Of a DNA stretch of 64,000 nt, positions 35,379 through 43,867 are shown one piece after another; the stretch's first letter is position 1, and every line of letters starts with the position of its first letter. Made by a program: the position numbers and the translations under genes. Under the pieces are notes generated by a model. It saw only the letters and a list, made by a program, of their open reading frames with translations. It was not told the origin of the DNA and did no database searches. The DNA lies in the NCBI GenBank assembly GCA_947259885.1, contig CAMYNW010000009.1:1-64000 (forward strand), read 5' to 3'. Source of the stretch: an uncultured Gammaproteobacteria bacterium (GTDB taxonomy: Bacteria > Pseudomonadota > Gammaproteobacteria > Arenicellales > Poriferihabitantaceae).

Positions 35379-35774
35379 CGATGGTCGCTATGGAGCCAGG
35401 GCGTGTGAAAACTTTAATAATTTGGAAACGCGTGGGACAGCGCACCACAATACATATTCAGTAAGCTAAAAAAGCTTTTGAAGCCCCGCTATCAACGATG
35501 TGCGCCGAGAAATATCTGCCGTTGCCCCACTGATAGTTTTCGTTTCGCGTTTTCACACAACCTGGAGCAACTCCGGGTATTCGTTAAATTACTCTCAATG
35601 GCTGCTATTGGTTGTACCCGAAATTTGTATTACCAAAGTCAGTAAAGAATTGGCCAAAATACTGTATTTCTGTAACTCATTGATTTTATGAGATCTTTAA
35701 TGCACCAAATTTACACCAAATTATTTATGCATTTTTATATATTTGATTTAATTGGATTAATAGAAAGAGCGATT
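35379..35774. other. AT-rich stretch without a recognised gene, right end of pst island
   Basis: About 400 bp lie between the cassette-like unit and the right tRNA-Arg copy. The last 90 bp are very AT-rich. A 63-codon frame at 35500-35691 has no family resemblance. No integrase gene or remnant is visible here. Confidence 0.5.
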
Positions 35775-35821
35775 GCCTCCTAAGCGGCAGGTCAGCGGTT
35801 CGAATCCTCTCTGGGGCGCCA
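35775..35821 (+). pseudogene. tRNA-Arg(CCT) 3'-end copy (right boundary of pst island)
   Basis: GCCTCCTAAGCGGCAGGTC and the T arm, acceptor 3' strand and CCA match tRNA-Arg at 25867-25913. Two mutations in the T stem break a pair. No 5' half is present. It is the mark left at the far end of an element that integrated into tRNA-Arg. Confidence 0.88.
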
Positions 35822-35893
35822 AAATATAAATACCACCCGAAGGGTGGTGTTTTTATTTTGTGGCTTAGAAAGTGTTATGAGAACCTTCGAAAG
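35775..35893. repeat. Right copy of the ~119-bp direct repeat flanking the pst island
   Basis: Same orientation as 25867-25985. About ten substitutions are visible, including in the terminator loop (GAA for GCG). The terminator hairpin (35833-35847, then a T-tract) is retained although no intact tRNA precedes it. Confidence 0.85.
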
Positions 35894-36044
35894 CCCGGAA
35901 CTGAGTATTGAACGGAATTTTGCCCGATGTATTTGAAGGTCAACTATCTGGAAATATAGGTATCCCCCATATTGTCAGATCAGAATGAAATTGGATATCC
36001 GTGCCATTTAACGAGATCCCAACTTCTACAGTTCCTATTCGCCT

Positions 36045-36305
36045 CTATTCTGAAAAGCCGGCCTTACGCAGACCGTCGAGAAAACAGTCTCTGTCTGCTT
36101 TTTGCCTGAATCGTTCGATCTTAGGTGTTACCAGTTCCAAGTCGCTGTTGGGAAGGGGTTTACCCTCCGTTTTGAGTTGCAATTGTCTGACCTCTAAGAA
36201 TTTTCAAGTTCGCTATGAGCCTCTTCGATCTGTCCCACCATTCCATAGGCAGCAGCCAGGTTCCGCTCTATACTTTTCGAGCGGGCCCTGCTTTAGATTT
36301 GTTCA
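36045..36305 (-). pseudogene. Decayed 3' end of a TPR / adenylate-cyclase-type gene
   Basis: On the minus strand, two short frames resemble the C-terminus of class III cyclase proteins with TPR tails. One (about 36195-36290) reads SIERNLAAAYGMVGQIEEAH, a TPR helix pair. The other (36045-36120) reads ERFRQKADRDCFLDGLRKAG followed by FSE and a stop, the standard ending of such proteins. They are in different frames with stops between, and no catalytic domain is left upstream. A plus-strand ORF over the same region has no recognisable product. Confidence 0.65.
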
Positions 36306-36470
36306 AGATTTTCAGCATCACCAAATTTCTAAGTACATCTACGACACAAATATAGGGACAAGGTAAAATTAACTTTCCTATAAATCGAATTGCAGCATGC
36401 TGTAGTATGATTATTAGCCTCAAAGAAATTTAAGACTGGCCGCAAAATATAATAACGCAGGAAAATACCA

Positions 36471-38909
36471 ATGAACGACAGACTATCACTAAAGATATTT
36501 TGTACAGGAAAAGAGCAAGATAAGCTAATCAAAAGTTGGAACCTGGAAAAAGATAAGTATATCGATTACCCAGGTTTCCTGGTCGTCCACGTTACAAAAC
36601 AAGTTGCTGATGAAATTACAGAAAGCTATGTTATCGAAGATATCACGGCACAATATACAGTCACCTTCGAAAAGAAAGATCTGAATGATGTCAGTACGGA
36701 AGCTGGTAAGGACCCTGGTACGAACGTCGATATTATTGATGACGACGATCAACACCATTTTCTAGTTCAGTTCATCGGCCCAATAAAAGAAAGTTGGAAG
36801 AATGCGTTGCGACGAAAGGGCCTGGTATTTCGTAAACCATACCAAACATTTACTTACGTGGTTCTTTGTACTAAATCTCAAATTATGGAAGTTGATTCTA
36901 AGAAATTTCCGTACGCCAAATGGGTTGGCTACCTGCCGGCTGATCATAGAAACAAAATACTTATTGATAGACTTCCCACACCCGACGAATCAGGGATGAT
37001 AGAGGAAACGCTGATTGTCGAATTTTTTAGTGAAGAAGATATGATTGCAGGCAAGGAGAAAATAAACAGTGACCCAGAACTGGGTAAAAAAGTTCGGGGG
37101 AAGAAGGAAAGCCCAGCGGTTAAGGTTATAACTGAACGCGGGGCTGATGCCGTTTTGGTTATCCGGGTTACTGGATCGGTAGAGACCTTCTTAGCGACGG
37201 CTATACTATTATCACAAATTCACGGTGTATGGATGGTTCGCCCGAGAGTTCGCAAAAAGACTAAAAATAATGTCGCTAGCGGTATTTTGGGCGTAGATGA
37301 GGTACGTGAATACCTAAGTAAAAATTATGACAATGAGAGTCGGACCGCCGAGGGATACCAGTTGACCGGCAAGAACGAAATCGTCGCAGTCTGTGATACC
37401 GGCTTTGATATCGGTCGAAAAAAAGAAGTGCATCCTGATTTTGCGGGCAGGGTCAAGGCGGTTAAAAGCTATCCGATCTCAGACGAAGATATGCCGGAAG
37501 TGTTCAATAAGAGGCGAGATTCTGGTGCTGCAGATTTGGGTGGTCATGGCACCCATGTGGCAGGTTCCGTATTGGGAGATGGCACCGGAAGCGAGAAAAT
37601 TAAGGGTCATGACAAACCAGTTCGGGGAATCGCTTATGAAGCTGAACTGGTATTTCAGGCAGTGGAACAAGAGATGTACTGGAGAAATCCAGAAGAATAC
37701 AAAACATATGGTCGATTTTATTTGTCCGGGTTGGAAGATATTACGGACATTCTCCGTTATGCGTATGGCAGAGGCGCACGAATACATTCCAATTCATGGG
37801 GCGGCGGTTGGGAAGGCGTGTACGATAATACTAGCCGACTGGTAGACAAGTTCATGTGGGATCACAAAGATTTTGTTGTGGTTGTATGCGCAGGAAACGA
37901 AGGTACCGATAAAAACTTCCAGGGTGAAATCCAACCAACATCTATAGCGTCCCCGGCTACGGCAAAAAACTGTATTACCGTTGGCGCATCTGAAAGTTTG
38001 CGAACTGAATTCAGTGACCAGACATATGGCAAGCGTTGGCCTGCGGATTATCCGGTCGCCCCATTCTGGGGTTCACCCATGGCAAATAACCCTTATCAGA
38101 TAGTTGCGTTTAGCAGTCGTGGTCCAACTAATGATGGCCGAATAAAGCCTGATATCGTAGCACCTGGAACTTTCATATTGTCCACCCGATCTAGAGCCAT
38201 GTCCCATGAAATTAAGAGCGCTTGGGGCAGCATCAATGAGGATCCAGAAAACCTGGATTACATATACATGGGAGGCACCAGTATGGCGACTCCACTTGTC
38301 AGCGGTGTGTGTGCACTTTTACGACAGTACTTTAAAGAGTTCTTGTATATTAAAAAACCGTCCGCAGCACTGCTAAAAGCCTCGCTGATTGGCAGCGCGC
38401 TGAAATTACCCAACTACAGTCCTGCGGAGCAACATGCAGACAACCACCAGGGGTATGGACGGGTAAACCTGAAAAATATTATATGTCCTAATGAGCCTGC
38501 CGAGGTTTGTGTTTTTGACGAGTTGAACGATAGAAAGAACCCAAAAAACAATCTAAGGACAGGTGACCTCGCTGAATTCAAATTTGTTATAGAAAGCAAC
38601 AGAGCACCATTAAGAATTGCTATGGCCTACACAGACTTCCCAGGAGAGCGGTTGGTCAACAACTTGAACTTATTGTTGTTCCGCAGCCGTCGGTCTAGAA
38701 AAAGAGAATATCATATCGGTTATGGCGAAACTGAAAATAAACGCAAACCGGATGCAGTAAATAACACCGAAGTGATTGATATTAAAAACCCGGAACCCGG
38801 AACCTGGGTACTTCAGGTTATCGCCTCCAATGTGCCGCACGGCCCTCAGGACTACGCGCTATTTTTTAGCGGTCATTTTAAAAAACTTCCCGTTAGATTA
38901 CAAAAATAG
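36471..38909 (+). CDS. Large subtilisin-like (S8) serine protease without signal peptide
   Basis: This 812-residue protein has a subtilase domain at about 295-690 with the triad Asp309 (VCDTGFD), His359 (GGHGTHVAGS) and Ser604 (GGTSMATPLVSG), plus oxyanion Asn476 (CAGNEG). About 295 residues precede it, built of alternating strands and helices without a signal peptide. The last ~120 residues look like a jelly-roll C-terminal domain. Start ATG follows AGGAAAAT. Lack of a secretion signal suggests that it works inside the cell or is exported another way. Codon use and base composition are more AT-rich than in the core genes, suggesting transfer. Confidence 0.88.
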   Translation: MNDRLSLKIFCTGKEQDKLIKSWNLEKDKYIDYPGFLVVHVTKQVADEITESYVIEDITAQYTVTFEKKDLNDVSTEAGKDPGTNVDIIDDDDQHHFLVQFIGPIKESWKNALRRKGLVFRKPYQTFTYVVLCTKSQIMEVDSKKFPYAKWVGYLPADHRNKILIDRLPTPDESGMIEETLIVEFFSEEDMIAGKEKINSDPELGKKVRGKKESPAVKVITERGADAVLVIRVTGSVETFLATAILLSQIHGVWMVRPRVRKKTKNNVASGILGVDEVREYLSKNYDNESRTAEGYQLTGKNEIVAVCDTGFDIGRKKEVHPDFAGRVKAVKSYPISDEDMPEVFNKRRDSGAADLGGHGTHVAGSVLGDGTGSEKIKGHDKPVRGIAYEAELVFQAVEQEMYWRNPEEYKTYGRFYLSGLEDITDILRYAYGRGARIHSNSWGGGWEGVYDNTSRLVDKFMWDHKDFVVVVCAGNEGTDKNFQGEIQPTSIASPATAKNCITVGASESLRTEFSDQTYGKRWPADYPVAPFWGSPMANNPYQIVAFSSRGPTNDGRIKPDIVAPGTFILSTRSRAMSHEIKSAWGSINEDPENLDYIYMGGTSMATPLVSGVCALLRQYFKEFLYIKKPSAALLKASLIGSALKLPNYSPAEQHADNHQGYGRVNLKNIICPNEPAEVCVFDELNDRKNPKNNLRTGDLAEFKFVIESNRAPLRIAMAYTDFPGERLVNNLNLLLFRSRRSRKREYHIGYGETENKRKPDAVNNTEVIDIKNPEPGTWVLQVIASNVPHGPQDYALFFSGHFKKLPVRLQK

Positions 38910-38945
38910 CCATCGCTATTCTATAACCTCTAAAATCCGCATATC

Positions 38946-39359
38946 ATGGCAAACACTATTCACCAGGAAATTTCAATCAATGCCAGTCCCGCGCAGGTAT
39001 ATGAAGCACTTACTAATTTCGAGCAATTCAGTGCGCTGACCGGTGCACCAGCAGAAATAGATCCAGTCTCCGGCGGCCAATTCTCATGTTTTGGAGGAAT
39101 GATAACGGGTCAAACAATTGAGGCTGATCCTGGAAATCGGTTGGTCCAGGCGTGGCGTGCCGCGAACTGGGAATCCGGAGTTTATTCTATTGTTAAATTT
39201 GACTTCGAAAAATCAGGTGACAATGAAACGAAGTTAATTTTTGATCATGCCGGATTTCCTGAAGAGCATGTCGATCACCTAAGTCAAGGTTGGCATGACC
39301 GCTATTGGTCGCCACTGAAAGCCTACTTAGAATCTTTAAATCAAGGACAGTCGAATTAA
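38946..39359 (+). CDS. SRPBCC / AHSA1-type small protein
   Basis: This 137-residue protein of the START/Bet v1-like fold opens IHQEISINASPAQVYEALTN. The centre has GMITGQTIEADPGNRLVQAW, and the end is GWHDRYWSPLKAYLES, all common in AHSA1-like SRPBCC proteins. These bind hydrophobic ligands; no function can be assigned. It starts 36 bp after the subtilase gene, and MITE-like copy 1 begins 46 bp after its stop. Confidence 0.85.
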   Translation: MANTIHQEISINASPAQVYEALTNFEQFSALTGAPAEIDPVSGGQFSCFGGMITGQTIEADPGNRLVQAWRAANWESGVYSIVKFDFEKSGDNETKLIFDHAGFPEEHVDHLSQGWHDRYWSPLKAYLESLNQGQSN

Positions 39360-39404
39360 CATTTAACCAAATCAATCTTATTTTTCGGTATCAATAATAT
39401 TCTT

Positions 39405-39662
39405 GGTACTACAACTTAACTTCTGCGGGCCCGATAAACTCATCGTCAAGGATCAGGCCGTAGCCTCTGAAAATAGAATACCCGCGTCTCGCCTAAGGAA
39501 TCGATAGTGCTCGGCGAGAAAATCTTCTATATCTCGATGACTGAGTTTGAATCGGTGCTCTACAGCCATACTGTATAACTGATTATTTAATAGGAAAATC
39601 CATGGCCGTTGTACAGATTCATCTCTTAATTAGTTACCGACCGCCGTTGTATTGTCAGTACC
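39405..39662. mobile_element. MITE-like repeat, copy 1 (258 bp)
   Basis: It begins GGTACTACAACTTAAC and ends with ATTGTCAGTACC, which are imperfect inverted repeats of each other. The interior is colinear with the copies at 41563 and 46474 (TTCTGCGGGCCCGATAAACTC early, TCGCCTAAGGAATCGATAG in the middle, TAGTTACCGACCGCCGTT near the end). It encodes no protein. It lies between the SRPBCC gene and the methyltransferase gene. Confidence 0.85.
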
Positions 39663-39929
39663 TGTTTGATGACTTAATTGACCGTATTTAATGATATTTT
39701 GGCACATGTCGCAAAATTTATTGCATGTGTATTTTCTTCGAACTAGGATCGATACTGTACTTTAGTGACAGGAACAGTCGATGTTTACGCTATTGTGTCC
39801 ACTCACCCACGAGTGTGAGCTGGATTTTAATAACCAGGGGCTCTAAGGAGTTGAGGTTATGAGAAACAATCAAGAAATGGTATATAAACCTCGTTAACAA
39901 GCTCGGAATCAAGGTTTCAAAATTACCTT
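39663..39929. other. Leader of the methyltransferase gene
   Basis: 267 bp without an independent gene. The last part may matter. In one reading frame before the ATG used for the methyltransferase, the codons read NLVNKLGIKVSKLPYVLFTD, which look like a coherent N-terminus in a different frame from the annotated one. An upstream frameshift in the methyltransferase gene is therefore possible. Confidence 0.4.
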
Positions 39930-40634
39930 ATGTATTATTTACTGACAAAAGCGGGCCGCTTCCTGGAAATGCAGCAGGTCAAGTTGATGATGAAGTATGG
40001 ATTGAAATCATATCAACCAGATCCGTTTGGTTTCGTTACTTCTGCTGCGGATATTGACAGGGATCCGGAAGGAACACACAAGAAATGGTTACTGATAAAG
40101 GAAGAACTGCCAGCCGAGCCCTACACAGCTCTGGATCTGGGATGCAATATTGGGTATTTCTCATTTCTCATGGCGCTCAATAAAGCGGATCATGTGGTCG
40201 GCATGGAACTGGAGCGAGGTCCCGTTTTGGTTGCCGAAAAACTGAAAACCCTGGGCAGGGTTGGAAATGTTGGATTCCTGAATGCCACTATTACAGATAA
40301 AAATGTTGATTTGCTGGGAGAGTATGACGTCATACTTTTCCTGTCCGTATTTCACCACCTCGTACACTCCGGTGGTATGGACGCGGCCAAGTACGTATTG
40401 TCAGCACTGATTAACAAGTCGAGAAATGCACTTTACTTTGAGACCGGCCAAGGCGATCAGGGGTTTGGTAAGATGGCCGGATCTATGCCCAAAATAGCGA
40501 AAGAAGATGCACTGGATTATTGTACAGATCTTTTAATGGAATGCGGCGCTGGAAGCATACAGCTCCTCGGCGAGACGTCTCTGAAAAATAGCGCGAGCAG
40601 GTTGTTGTTCAAAGCGAAAAAACGGCAAGAATAG
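39930..40634 (+). CDS. Class I SAM-dependent methyltransferase
   Basis: This 234-residue protein has the Rossmann motif I in YTALDLGCNIGYFSFLMA, acidic motif II in VVGMELERG and motif IV in YDVILFLSVFHHLVHSGG. It resembles methyltransferases of cell-surface or sugar-modification clusters, but substrate cannot be read. The first 40 residues (GRFLEMQQVKLMMKYG) are helical. Another frame just upstream looks coding, so the N-terminus is uncertain. It is followed after 38 bp by a kinase-like gene, and both are AT-rich. Confidence 0.75.
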   Translation: MYYLLTKAGRFLEMQQVKLMMKYGLKSYQPDPFGFVTSAADIDRDPEGTHKKWLLIKEELPAEPYTALDLGCNIGYFSFLMALNKADHVVGMELERGPVLVAEKLKTLGRVGNVGFLNATITDKNVDLLGEYDVILFLSVFHHLVHSGGMDAAKYVLSALINKSRNALYFETGQGDQGFGKMAGSMPKIAKEDALDYCTDLLMECGAGSIQLLGETSLKNSASRLLFKAKKRQE

Positions 40635-40672
40635 TGTATAGCCATCTTGAGATGGTGTTTCCCAAATAAACT

Positions 40673-41560
40673 ATGGATTATGTGTCTACAAAGGAATTTA
40701 GGAAGGTTTCTAATAGCCACAAAATTTTGTTGGAAAGCAGGGGATACGAGGTACACAGGCAGCTTTGCCTCGACAATTACCTTGTTCGTAACGCCAGATG
40801 GAAGACGTACTGGCATGCATCAAAACACGGAGTTGGCGATGTGTTTGTTAAAATCAACTATGGTTACAATGTCGGAACGAACACGCTTTACGGCAAGAAA
40901 GAATCGTTGTTGCCCCCTTATTTTGCATCGTACTGTACTCAACTGCCAGGGATAAAATATGCGACGGTAATTGAAAGCTGGGAGCAGGACAGTGACTTTG
41001 GTGTTGTGTATAAGTATGAAACGTTTACAAACAAGCCAATCGGTTCGCTGCTGTACGATGTCGAGCATCACGGGCAATTGTTGCAATTTTTAAAAGTGTG
41101 GTCCGAGATTCCACCGCCAGATTGGTGGAATGATGAATTTGTGTTAAACAATTTTGCCCTGCAAACTTATCCTATACCTGGAGATACAAAAAGTGCTCCA
41201 TTTGGATTCGATCTTGGTGATAACCTAGGCGTGGACCAAAATGGAAAAATTTTTATCTACGATTTTGAATTTATTCAATGGGCCTCTCCAGGGTTGCAGG
41301 ATGCGTATTTCAATTACTTTATTTTAGGGACGTGGCGTAATTATTTTAAGCTGTTGTCTCGAAAGAGTTTTGTATACATGATGTTTCAGCGCGTTGTCTC
41401 TGACGGCAACAGTGGCAACATCGTGCACGGATACAGAATTTATCGAGAACGTCATTTGCGCAACAATTGTTGGCACAACAAAACCGTTACATATGCTGTA
41501 TTAGCAAGAGCTTTGCAGTATCTGGCTTCGTCTTTCGCAAGCAAAGCGCAAGATGTTTGA
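40673..41560 (+). CDS. Uncharacterised protein, possibly kinase/phosphotransferase fold
   Basis: This 295-residue cytoplasmic protein has no clear family. The region LGVDQNGKIFIYDFEFIQWA, with an IYDFEF motif after a conserved Asp, recalls the metal-binding DFE/DFG part of small-molecule kinases of the aminoglycoside phosphotransferase fold. VFVKINYGY could be the ATP-Lys strand. It is Trp- and Tyr-rich. Probably co-transcribed with the methyltransferase; a sugar or lipid modification pair is a guess. MITE-like copy 2 begins just after the stop codon. Confidence 0.6.
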   Translation: MDYVSTKEFRKVSNSHKILLESRGYEVHRQLCLDNYLVRNARWKTYWHASKHGVGDVFVKINYGYNVGTNTLYGKKESLLPPYFASYCTQLPGIKYATVIESWEQDSDFGVVYKYETFTNKPIGSLLYDVEHHGQLLQFLKVWSEIPPPDWWNDEFVLNNFALQTYPIPGDTKSAPFGFDLGDNLGVDQNGKIFIYDFEFIQWASPGLQDAYFNYFILGTWRNYFKLLSRKSFVYMMFQRVVSDGNSGNIVHGYRIYRERHLRNNCWHNKTVTYAVLARALQYLASSFASKAQDV

Positions 41561-41562
41561 TG

Positions 41563-41821
41563 GATTCTGATAATTTAACTTCTGCGGGCCCGATAAACTC
41601 ATCATCGAGTATCAGGCCACTGCCTCTGACCATAGAATACCCGCATCTCGCCTAAGGAATCGATACTGCTCGGCGATCAAATCTTCTATATCTCAATGAA
41701 TGAGGTTGAATCGATGCCCTACAGCCAGACTGTATAACTATTTATTTAAGAGGAAAATCCATGACCTTTGTATATATTCATCCCTTAATTAGTTACCGAC
41801 CGCCGTTAATTTGTCAGTACC
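41563..41821. mobile_element. MITE-like repeat, copy 2 (~259 bp)
   Basis: The interior is highly similar to copy 1. The right terminal repeat is intact (AATTTGTCAGTACC). The left terminal repeat is degenerate (GATTCTGATAATTTAAC), directly after the stop of the kinase-like gene. The right end runs 33 bp into the 3' end of the minus-strand beta-propeller gene and supplies its stop codon. Confidence 0.85.
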
Positions 41822-43135
41822 ACTGATTGTGAGACTCGACACATCAATAAAGTACATCTGCCGAACAGACTCATGTACTGAATCGATACAAACCTCACGC
41901 CCATCAGGGCTCCACCTAGGGTGTAGATCGCAGCGATTGGGCTTGCCAAGATTGGGATCCGTGTAGAAGCTGCCGATATCGTATCGCTGACCATTTACCA
42001 CATCATAAATAATCAACAAACGTTCGTTGGTCACATCATTCGGGTAGGTATCAGACAACAGCCATTGATTATCTTTAGAATAGGTCATATGGCCGTTTTC
42101 GGTTAAACACTGTTCCCCAATAACCGAGACTTTTTCGGTTTTATCGTCATACAGATGATAGCGGGTTTTTCCATCGTGGGGCCCCCAGACTATGATCTGT
42201 TGATCATTTTTCCACGCAGGGTGAGAAATCTGGTGGTCGGACTTTTCATAATCAAATGTACCTACTGCATTCGGTTCAAAATTCGCCTCTAACTGTGGCA
42301 AAGGATGGTCGGTACATTCAAGAAGTGTGAGGTTACTGCCATCGGGGTTTGCGGAAAACAAACGATGCAGAAAACAGGTTTCATCTTCGACCCGTTCGGT
42401 CCAACGATGTATAAACAGGAATCGCGAAGATCCCGGATTGATCTCAAGATGAGTGACCCAGTGAATTGCCCTATCCATCGATTTTACTGGTTGAAAATTA
42501 CGCAAGTCCATCAGGCTCAGTATTAATTCAGCCTCACCAGTTTCAAGGTCCATCCGAAAGATACCGTCTTTTGCGGGCGCATTCTCGAGGTCGGGCTCGG
42601 TTTCGGTGGCAGCATAGCCGATGGTGGGATGGGTCACTTGAAATCGTGAATAGTCGACGCACAGAGCATATTCACTATTTGACGAAACTACATATACCGG
42701 CAGCGGTAGTTCTCGGCTCCGCGCTGTGTCTAGGTTGTAAATTGTCGAAGCGAAGTCCGGATAGATTACCCCGACTCTTTTCGCTGGAGCCCTACTGGCT
42801 GCGCGGGTATTATAGATCACCTGTCTTTGGCCTTTGCCTTCAAGCCATTGTAGCTGGCTGCCCATCTGCCAGTTCCATGCACTGGTTTTGCCAATCACCT
42901 GGAAGGCATCTTGATTTTCAAGATCAAAAAATCCAACTTCAGCAATCTCCGATCCACTAAGGTTTGCGGTCATCATCGGCACCCGTTGACTCAACAGGTA
43001 CTGCGCCGTTTTATCCCAGGGACATTTATTATAGTACCCAAAAAAATGGTGTTGATCGTCAGCGCCGACGCGGCGAACAGGGCAAAAAAGCTGGATGACG
43101 CTTTCCTCAGTCATCGTGATGACTTTTGACAACAA
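41789..43135 (-). CDS. PD40/WD40-like beta-propeller protein linked to an amino-acid ABC transporter
   Basis: This 448-residue protein without signal peptide contains several WD40-like (PD40) blades, for example FDYEKSDHQISHPAWKNDQQ, HMTYSKDNQWLLSDTYPN and RCDLHPRWSPDGREVCIDSV. Similar propellers occur near sugar- and sulfate-ester-degrading enzymes and in oligogalacturonate lyase, but catalytic residues cannot be assigned. It starts 3 bp after gltL, so it belongs to that operon; the ATG at codon 8 is an alternative start. Its last nine residues (TDKLTAVGN) and stop lie inside MITE-like copy 2, so the original C-terminus was probably replaced. Confidence 0.75.
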   Translation of the reverse strand: MLSKVITMTEESVIQLFCPVRRVGADDQHHFFGYYNKCPWDKTAQYLLSQRVPMMTANLSGSEIAEVGFFDLENQDAFQVIGKTSAWNWQMGSQLQWLEGKGQRQVIYNTRAASRAPAKRVGVIYPDFASTIYNLDTARSRELPLPVYVVSSNSEYALCVDYSRFQVTHPTIGYAATETEPDLENAPAKDGIFRMDLETGEAELILSLMDLRNFQPVKSMDRAIHWVTHLEINPGSSRFLFIHRWTERVEDETCFLHRLFSANPDGSNLTLLECTDHPLPQLEANFEPNAVGTFDYEKSDHQISHPAWKNDQQIIVWGPHDGKTRYHLYDDKTEKVSVIGEQCLTENGHMTYSKDNQWLLSDTYPNDVTNERLLIIYDVVNGQRYDIGSFYTDPNLGKPNRCDLHPRWSPDGREVCIDSVHESVRQMYFIDVSSLTISGTDKLTAVGN

Positions 43136-43138
43136 CTC

Positions 43139-43867
43139 TTAGTGCTGCAATATTTTTGATAGAAAAGTCTGTGCTCTTTCGCCTCGCTGACTGCCAAAAA
43201 ATTCATCCTTTGTGCAATCCTCTTCTATTCGCCCCTCATCCATAAAGATCACCCGGTTGGCAACTTTTTTCGCAAAGCCCATTTCGTGAGTGACGACCAT
43301 CATGGTCATACCATCTGTTGCCAGTTCAACCATGACATCGAGCACTTCGTTGATCATCTCTGGATCAAGGGCAGATGTGGGTTCATCAAAAAGCATCGCA
43401 AAAGGATTCACCGCCAAGGCTCTGGCAATGGCGACCCTTTGTTGCTGCCCCCCTGAAAGCTGGGCCGGGAATTTGTCGGCCTGATCAGTAAGATCTATAC
43501 GTTCGAGCAGTTGCATGGATTTCTCTCTTGACTCTTCTTCACTACGATTTAATACCTTGAGCTGGGCCAAATTTATATTGTCGATCACTGTTATATGCGG
43601 AAACAACTCAAAGTTCTGGAACACCATTCCGATACTGGTTCGAAGTTTTGGCAGATTGGTTGTTTCATCGCTTACTGAAACTCCGTTTACACGTATTTTT
43701 CCTTGCTGAAAGGGTTCGAGACCATTGACACATTTAATCAAGGTTGATTTACCGGAACCGGATGGGCCACAGACCACGACAACCTCTCCCTTTACTACAG
43801 TGGTTGTGCAATCATCCAACACCTGAAAATCGCCATACCATTTACTGACATTGTTAAGTTCAATCAC
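43139..43867 (-). CDS. gltL: Amino-acid ABC transporter ATP-binding protein (GltL/GlnQ type)
   Basis: This 242-residue ATPase has Walker [21 protein letters not shown]-loop [11 protein letters not shown], signature [15 protein letters not shown], Walker [14 protein letters not shown] and H-loop VTHEMGF. The [24 protein letters not shown] ending is usual for polar amino-acid importers. It overlaps the upstream permease by 4 bp. Confidence 0.93.
   Translation of the reverse strand: MIELNNVSKWYGDFQVLDDCTTTVVKGEVVVVCGPSGSGKSTLIKCVNGLEPFQQGKIRVNGVSVSDETTNLPKLRTSIGMVFQNFELFPHITVIDNINLAQLKVLNRSEEESREKSMQLLERIDLTDQADKFPAQLSGGQQQRVAIARALAVNPFAMLFDEPTSALDPEMINEVLDVMVELATDGMTMMVVTHEMGFAKKVANRVIFMDEGRIEEDCTKDEFFGSQRGERAQTFLSKILQH

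Noticed and set aside
35500..35691. 63-codon ORF in the right end of the pst island
   Set aside because: No ribosome site, no family resemblance, low-quality composition.
36001..36366. 121-codon plus-strand ORF
   Set aside because: It covers the minus-strand cyclase/TPR remnant; composition is not protein-like.
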